Source of the DNA: Cunninghamia lanceolata
Lineage: Eukaryota; Streptophyta; Pinopsida; Cupressales; Cupressaceae
Reading direction: 5' to 3'
Length of the DNA: 64,000 bases
Assembly (NCBI GenBank): GCA_027924645.1
Contig: BSBN01000252.1
Coordinates: 1,612,001-1,676,000 of the forward strand
Part shown: positions 58,127-64,000 of the stretch, in pieces
How positions within the stretch are numbered: position 1 is the first letter of the stretch
Layout: every line of letters starts with the position of its first letter
Position numbers and translations under genes: made by a program
Notes under the pieces: model-generated
Told to the model about the DNA's origin: nothing
Seen by the model: the letters and a program-made list of their open reading frames with translations, nothing else
Database searches by the model: none

Positions 58127-59415
58127 CTTGGACCTTTCTTGTCTCTTTCTTATTTTGGTGGTTTTCAGGTGATCCAAAGGCGTTGTAACAACGTCTACAT
58201 CAGTCCCAACAGCAGATTTCAAAGCAAATTTTTTTAGGTGCAATCATTATATTCTCCCATCTTTCATTTCATTAAATCATCTTGCTTGTCTCCACACTTC
58301 AATTTGGGCATAAAAACGAACATCATGTTTGCCTTCACATTTGGATTTGGGCATTAAAACAAACTATTGTCTTCATTCACACATTCAAATTGGGCTTAAA
58401 ATGAACCAGTGTCTTCCTTCACACATTTTGGGTTTGGATTAAAAAGAACAAGTGCTTGCATTGTTTGGTGAATTTGAGTGAGATTAAAGGGGTGTATGCT
58501 GTTCTCATGTACTTCATGCTGTCTTGAGAATAAAAAACACCTCTCATCCATTCATTTTCACACCACACATTTCATTTTCTAAGGGGAAATTTACATTGCA
58601 AGTGTGAATCTAGTGTGCGTGTGTATGCTCTCTCCTCGTACTGCAAGGTGATCTTAGAGATCAAAAGCACCCACTAGATTTGCTTTTGTCACCTTTCCTA
58701 GGAGGCCTGCTTGGAGACACACCACTCCAAGGGACAACCTCAACTCTAGCGTTTCGACGGAGTCTAAATAGCGAGGTGTGAATCGAAAGACACCTTCTTG
58801 AAATTCAAAATCTTGTCACTCAGGCTAAGCCCCCAAGAACTTTATACCCTGGGGAAGTGAAGGTGAAGGGTGGGTTACCCCTTTCTCCTAGCTATTTGGC
58901 ACTATTTTGCTTTCATTTCACGAAATTGGGCCCCCCGTACCTTGAGTATATTGGGGACATCCTTAGTCAAACTTGTACATCCTAGAGTAAGACCTAATTG
59001 GCCACACCCATTTGACTAGTACTAGGCTTGTTGATGTGTCTTCCACGTGTCTTCATAATCGCAACATTCAAAATTTCAAAGTCAAATTTGCTTATGTGTC
59101 TTGTGTGTCTAATTCATATGTGTACATGTGAAATCATTTGTTTGCAAATTGCCAAGTCAAGACATCAACACAAACACATAAACACATCATCCTAAATAAA
59201 ACCTAATCATCCTAGTCACCTTCATCCTAAACAAAACCTAATCATCTTTTTCACCTTCATCCTAATCAAAACCTTAATCATCCTTGTAACCTTCATTCTA
59301 ATCGAGACCCTAATCATCCTTGTCATTCTAATCACCTCATCCTAATCATCTTCCTAATCACTTCATCCTAATCACTCCACATCATCATTCTAATTCTAGT
59401 GAATCACTTGTCAAA
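58127..59415 (+). other. Leader-like region of the following Ty3-like element
   Basis: Begins near a junction where pararetroviral coding stops. TTTTGGTGGTTTTCAGGTGATCC at 58154 resembles the sequence after the LTR at 52155-52220 (TTTGGTGAACC, TTTTGCAGGTGATCAC). Repeated words GGGCATTAAAACAAAC and TTCACACATTT lie in 58300-58460. No ORF. Confidence 0.3.
59190..59395. repeat. Imperfect short tandem repeats CCTAATCATCCT(T)
   Basis: About seven diverged units of CCTAATCATCCTTGTCACCTTCAT with variable ends, immediately upstream of the gag-like ORF. Confidence 0.8.
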
Positions 59416-61143
59416 ATGGTTGTGATCCTTAACAAACCTAGTTCAAATCCTAAGCCCAAACTCATACTTTGAGGAGGCCCTTCTTCTAGTTCTAATGATG
59501 AGAAAAAACCTAGACCCAAACTCATACTTCGATGGGGCCCTCCTTCAAGTTCTAGTGATGAGACAAGTCCAAAACCCAATCCATCCACATATCATGTCAA
59601 TTCCACATCAACCTATCCCACTTCCTTTAATGCAAACCAACATCAATATCAATTCACTTCACAACAAGAACATACGAGCCCAAGTCCACCTTTGCAACAA
59701 GATCAAGTGCCTTTCAATCCTTATGCCACCTTTGACAAGGGGAACACTAGTCTAGCTTATCCCTCCTATAAGTATCTTCCGCTACTTAATCCTCTACCAA
59801 CTCCATGCCCTAAATTCAAATCATACAAAAGGAAACTTAGGGGGTCATCCAAATCCACCAATTCATCCAATCCCTTTGACCTTCCATCCAATCAAAATCA
59901 AAATCTTAAGCTTACATCTTCCATCCCTTTTTTCCCACCACCATGGAATCTATCCACTCCTAATCCATCTAACCCAATTTCCCCTCCACCTAATCCTAAT
60001 AATAAGCCTACAATTTCCATCCTCATTATCCATCCATTATATTGTCCATCCACCCATACACTTATGAAGGATGCGATCCAATGGCTACTAGCAAGGAATA
60101 AACCATCCCCATGTCACCAAATTCCTATCCTTAATCCTATCAAAGATCCTTGAAGTACCATATCTATTCCTACAACCCCATCATGTGGTCCACAAACCAT
60201 CGAACCCATTGAAGAGTCTCCCCCCATGAGTCCAAGTCAAAGTCCATCATACCCTCATGTGGTTGACCATCTAGAGCATATCAAATCTATCCAAGAGTCT
60301 TCCACATCCACTTCCATTAAACCACAAGAGTTATGTCAAGAGTCTAATCCTAAGCGTGTGGAAACATCAAGCCCTCATTCTAATCAAGATCAAATCACCT
60401 CCATCCAACCCATCCATAGCACACTTAATTTTATCTATGATCAAGCTCCCATCTATGATCAAGATCCTATCTATGATCAAGAAAGCCGTGATGATCCTCT
60501 TAGTCAATTTTATACATTCCATGGTCAAGAGCTTATCACTCCACTTATCCATAATCCCACCACTTGCACTCCTATCCATTCTCCATCTAGCCCTATCCAT
60601 GATACACCAACATCCACTTCCCTTGATGAGACACTTGGCTCCCAAGCAAACATAGATGATCAAACAAATACCTTAGATCTTAGTGAGCATAATGATAATC
60701 AAGATCCTAATGATCCTTCCTCATCCACTATTGACCATGTTGTAAAACCAACATATCCCCTTGGTCTTACCACCTTCATTCATGAGTGTTCCTCCTTAGG
60801 AAAGCAACAACCATTATCCTCCACCTCACTTTCTCCATCAAAAAATGAGCTCATGTCTAGTGTTCAAAACACCCCTAGTCCCATTGTCCATCGCATACTC
60901 CAAAAAATGAAATATCAATCTAAAGGCTTAGGCCTTCATGAACAAGGTATTTTGGAGCCGATCCATGTCAAAGTCCCTCCATGCTCATATGGCCTTGGAT
61001 ATACACCCCAAGGAAAACAATCTCAAGATGTTGGTGCTTCTCCATGCCTCCTAAGTCCACCACTTTCCACCACAAATCCTATCATACCCCCAAAACATAT
61101 GTTGCCATTCCTCCACTTTACCTCCACTACTCCCAACGCTTAA
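59416..61143 (+). pseudogene. Gag/protease-region-like ORF with a G-patch motif, two in-frame stops
   Basis: ATG at 59416, TGA at 59470-59472, TGA at 60151-60153, then open to 61143 in the same frame. Rich in Ser, Pro, Asn, Gln and His, with low-complexity repeats (IYDQ-PIYDQ). Near the end (60883-61005) is a G-patch-like motif, KGLGLHEQGILEPI followed by YGLGYTP; such motifs occur near the protease of some Ty3-type plant elements. A 60-bp tandem duplication at the start (CCCAAACTCATACTT at 59455 and 59515) shows CTTTGA in one copy where the other has CTTCGA, so the first stop is a CpG-type C-to-T change. No reverse transcriptase found; probably non-autonomous or deleted. Confidence 0.5.
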
Positions 61144-61240
61144 TATCCCTATCATCCAATCCCCTCATCCATTTATCCTCAAATCCATTTTTAATCCATC
61201 CATTCATAAATCCCCTAAAATTCCTAATCATGATCAACAA

Positions 61241-61759
61241 ATGCACACATCATCTAAACATGAAGCTTCCACCAGCCACATTGGATTCAAAAATAATAAT
61301 TTGGATGCCTCTACCCATAAAGCAAAAAATCATAAAAATCCTCATGCCTTAGGACACAAATGCAAAGAGTCAAAGCCAAGTACATCCAAAAAACTATCCA
61401 AGCCCATACCTCCAAAAGAAAACTCCAAAACTAAAATGGTTTGGGTCCCTCAGCAAAAGGAAGCCAAGTCACATGAAGCATCTCAATCCATTCAAAATCC
61501 CCATTCCATTCAAAAATCTCAAATTCTTTTATCCCACAAGTCAAGCAAAAATCATAAAAATACCAAGTCTATGTGGGTCCCTAAATTCCTACATCACCCA
61601 TCTCCTAAGAAAACATGCCCATTGCTTCCTACACCTCCTCCACATCAAAAGCTTCAATGTTTATCACAGTGTGTGCAACTGTTGGTCTTGGTTCTCTTCC
61701 ATTCCACAACATTTCCACATACATCCATCTCCTCATCCTTCAACCACTATCCCACATAA
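61241..61759 (+). CDS. Lys/Ser/Pro-rich ORF downstream of the G-patch ORF (172 aa)
   Basis: Another frame, basic, with two near-repeats of a KMVWVPQQK / KSMWVPKF motif. Short W-V-P-K motifs occur in spacer regions of plant retroelement polyproteins. Likely the continuation of the preceding gag-like reading after a frameshift; not a host gene. Confidence 0.3.
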   Translation: MHTSSKHEASTSHIGFKNNNLDASTHKAKNHKNPHALGHKCKESKPSTSKKLSKPIPPKENSKTKMVWVPQQKEAKSHEASQSIQNPHSIQKSQILLSHKSSKNHKNTKSMWVPKFLHHPSPKKTCPLLPTPPPHQKLQCLSQCVQLLVLVLFHSTTFPHTSISSSFNHYPT

Positions 61760-62744
61760 CTTCCCCATCACCTTCCTATGGTCCATGTTTTTGGACAAAT
61801 CTTCCATCCATTCTTTTGCATAAGTCCTACATAATCCATTATCCCCCATCCATCCTTGCATAAACATTTCATAATCCACTATCTACCTACTTCATCTCCC
61901 TTTCATGCACTCCCTTACCAACATCTATGAGCATAATGGCATTTGACATGGTCCATGCGATGACATCCATCTCTAATAGGACTATCAGCTTTCATGGAGC
62001 TAGACGCTTAAGTCCCTCTTATCCATATTCCCCTTCTATCAAAAAAAAAAAAAAAGTCAAAAAATAAAAAGAAAAAATCAAAATAGTAAAGAGAAATCCC
62101 TTCATCCAATGGTGAAAACCACTCTTGGTGGCGCCTTGGATAAGTACTATGATGAAAACTTGAAAAAAAGGCGTCATGTGTAGGTTGATCTTCTATGTCA
62201 CTTACACTTGGGGGCACATTGTCTTATCTATCCATCCTTTCATATCCTATCATACAATTTCCTATCCTATCTTACCATTCTTATCCATTATACCCACATA
62301 CCTATCATATTGAGTTCATCCATCTACCCTTCCTTCTTTTGATCTTGATAAAGATATAGGGGCAAAAATGTTGAAAAATGCTTTGGATATCTCTTGATGT
62401 ACCTCATTGTTTCGAAATCCTATCACCATCCTATTTTCATAAGCCTTGTCATGAAAAATTCTAAGCATTATACCAAGAATGGGGCATATTATTTCTATGT
62501 GACATAGCCTTTGAAGATCACATCCTTGCTCTCTTACGCATACATCCATTCCATCCATTATTGCCTATCTTTTTACCCATCCCTTTATCACGAGTCTTCT
62601 ATCTTACATCCTATCGCCCCCCTTTTGCCCATTCATTCAATCCTACCTTCATCCTTGCACCTAGACTTGGTTTTCCCTTGTCATTGGTATTTAGCACAAA
62701 GGCTACCCAAATTGTAACCCATTGACATCCTAAAACATTTTAAA
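61760..62744. other. 3' part of the Ty3-like element, no intact ORF
   Basis: An A15 run at 62041. Near 62100-62215 a plus-strand frame reads TLGGALDKYYDENLKK, then stops, then CACTTGGGGGCAC, a G-run that could be a polypurine tract. Nothing else is codable. Confidence 0.3.
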
Positions 62745-62850
62745 AAAATACAAAAAAATTGAAACATTTCAAAAATGCAAAAAAAAATCAAAACATTTCA
62801 AAAATACAAAAAATCAAAACATTTTCAAAAATACAAAAAAATCAAATATC
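62745..62850. repeat. A-rich tandem repeat, unit about 26 bp (CAAAACATTTCAAAAATACAAAAAAT)
   Basis: Four imperfect units in series. Confidence 0.8.
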
Positions 62851-62854
62851 CAAC

Positions 62855-63540
62855 AAAAATCCAAGCAATAAAATCAATCCAATCATCATGTCAATTCATC
62901 TAATCCAATCAATCAATTCCTCTAAACCAAATTAATCCAATCATCAAAATCAATCCTTCTAATCTATCAACTCAATACATTCAATTCACATCAATTCATC
63001 CAACCAAATCAATTCATCAAAATCATCACATCAACCCAATTCTTCAAATCAATTCTTACAATCAATCATCAATCCAATTCCTCAATTCATCAATCCATCA
63101 ATCATCAAGGCAAATCAATTCTTCCAATCAATCAATCAAATCATTCAATCCAAATCAATCAACTCAATCAAATCAAATCATTCAAATCAAATCAGTTCTT
63201 CAAATCAATCAATTCATCAAATCAATCAATCAAATTAATTTTTCAAATCAATTCTTCCAACCAATCAATCTAATCATTCCAACCAAATCAAATCAAATTT
63301 TCCAACCAATCAATCCAACCATTCCAATCCATTCATCAAATCAATTCAACAAATCAATCCATCAAATCAATCAATCAACTCATCCATCATCAAATCAATC
63401 TAATAATCCAAATGCAAATCATCCTTAATCCATACGAATCAAGTCAATCAATCTTGTCAAATTATCCAATTACATCAATGGTCTTGATCCTAGCCTTGTT
63501 GTAAACCAAATCAATCAATCAACTAATCAATTAATCAAAC
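62855..63540. repeat. Low-complexity CAAT/ATCAA simple sequence
   Basis: Nearly 700 bp built from ATCAATC, AATCAAATC and TTCATC words, strongly G-poor on the plus strand. No unit long enough to call a satellite. Confidence 0.85.
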
Positions 63541-64000
63541 TCAGGTGTTGATTCGCATAGCCAACAACACTAGTGTCAATCAATCAATCAATCATCGGTT
63601 TACAACTTGACATGGGCAATACCTTGTTTGTTTTTGTATCATTTGTGCACGCTTGCTTGCTTGTGTGTATTATCATTTTATGTTGCATTTGTATCAAATC
63701 CATATCTTTCCAGCTAATATTCATATCTTGTGTATGTTGGAATAGCTTTTTGCACTATCCTTTGCATCTATGGTCATATCATACCTTTTGTGCATTAGGA
63801 CTTCAATACTCTAAGTTTTCTTCCTCATACGTCTAGACAAGGTTGTATTACACTGGGTGCACAAGACACATCGTCACCCTGGTCCTTTATACCTTGATGC
63901 ATAACGTCTAGTGCTATATCAAACTTCATGGTTGCTCACTTTCATTGCAACATAACATATCATTCATCTCTTTCATCCATCCTTTATCTTTCATCCTCCA
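63541..64000. other. No gene seen to the right edge
   Basis: An 87-codon hydrophobic frame at 63573-63836 has no motif. The sequence is in the style of the preceding element and may be its LTR. Confidence 0.3.

Overview
The window looks like a piece of a large, repeat-filled seed-plant genome, most likely a gymnosperm and probably a conifer. The reasons are a plant-type diaminopimelate epimerase gene, plant L1-type LINE, hAT and LTR elements, a 12.5-kb intron packed with nested insertions, and long solo LTRs that have decayed in place. The species assignment is inference. Only one host gene is recognisable. Nearly everything else is mobile-element DNA with stops and frameshifts.

Layout, left to right. 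1-2939 (-) holds a long unrecognised element-type ORF broken by two in-frame stops. It is preceded on its own strand by about 2.6 kb densely sprinkled with the word AGGCGC (3570-6190). 6910-8652 (+) is an LTR whose upstream part is a run of AT-rich perfect palindromes. 9-17 kb is old unresolved element sequence with further word-rich tracts and a minus-strand Copia-type PBS/LTR at 12441-12804. 17386-20327 (-) is a solo LTR with a perfect 5-bp target duplication; its upstream half is an array of about 15 CGGC/GCCG stem-loops. A hAT transposase pseudogene (20527-21930) is split from its own C-terminal tail (25463-25642) by a second solo LTR (21944-25457, -), again with a perfect 5-bp duplication.

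The host gene (+) shows its last three coding exons at 31326-31385, 43929-44002 and 44140-44256. The 12.5-kb intron between the first two holds a 1.03-kb non-autonomous hAT element (31951-32979) and a 9.4-kb LINE (34438-43809). The LINE is itself interrupted by a 2.45-kb solo LTR (38484-40931). The LINE has ORF1, ORF2 and an additional ORF after its RNase H domain. A second, more decayed LINE (48080-50390) carries a related ORF in the same place.

50989-52154 (+) is another palindrome-bearing LTR with a tRNA-type SINE (51207-51489) in it. Downstream in the same orientation is a broken polyprotein (53519-58126) with coat-protein, protease and reverse-transcriptase features of plant pararetroviruses and no movement protein that I can see. 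The right end (58-64 kb) is a degenerate Ty3-like element with a G-patch motif and long CAAT/ATCAA simple sequence.

The strongest structural signal is that the presumed upstream (U3) part of several LTR families carries an array of one family-specific short word, usually palindromic. In the AT-rich families the two arms of each palindrome differ between units in a matched, covarying way.
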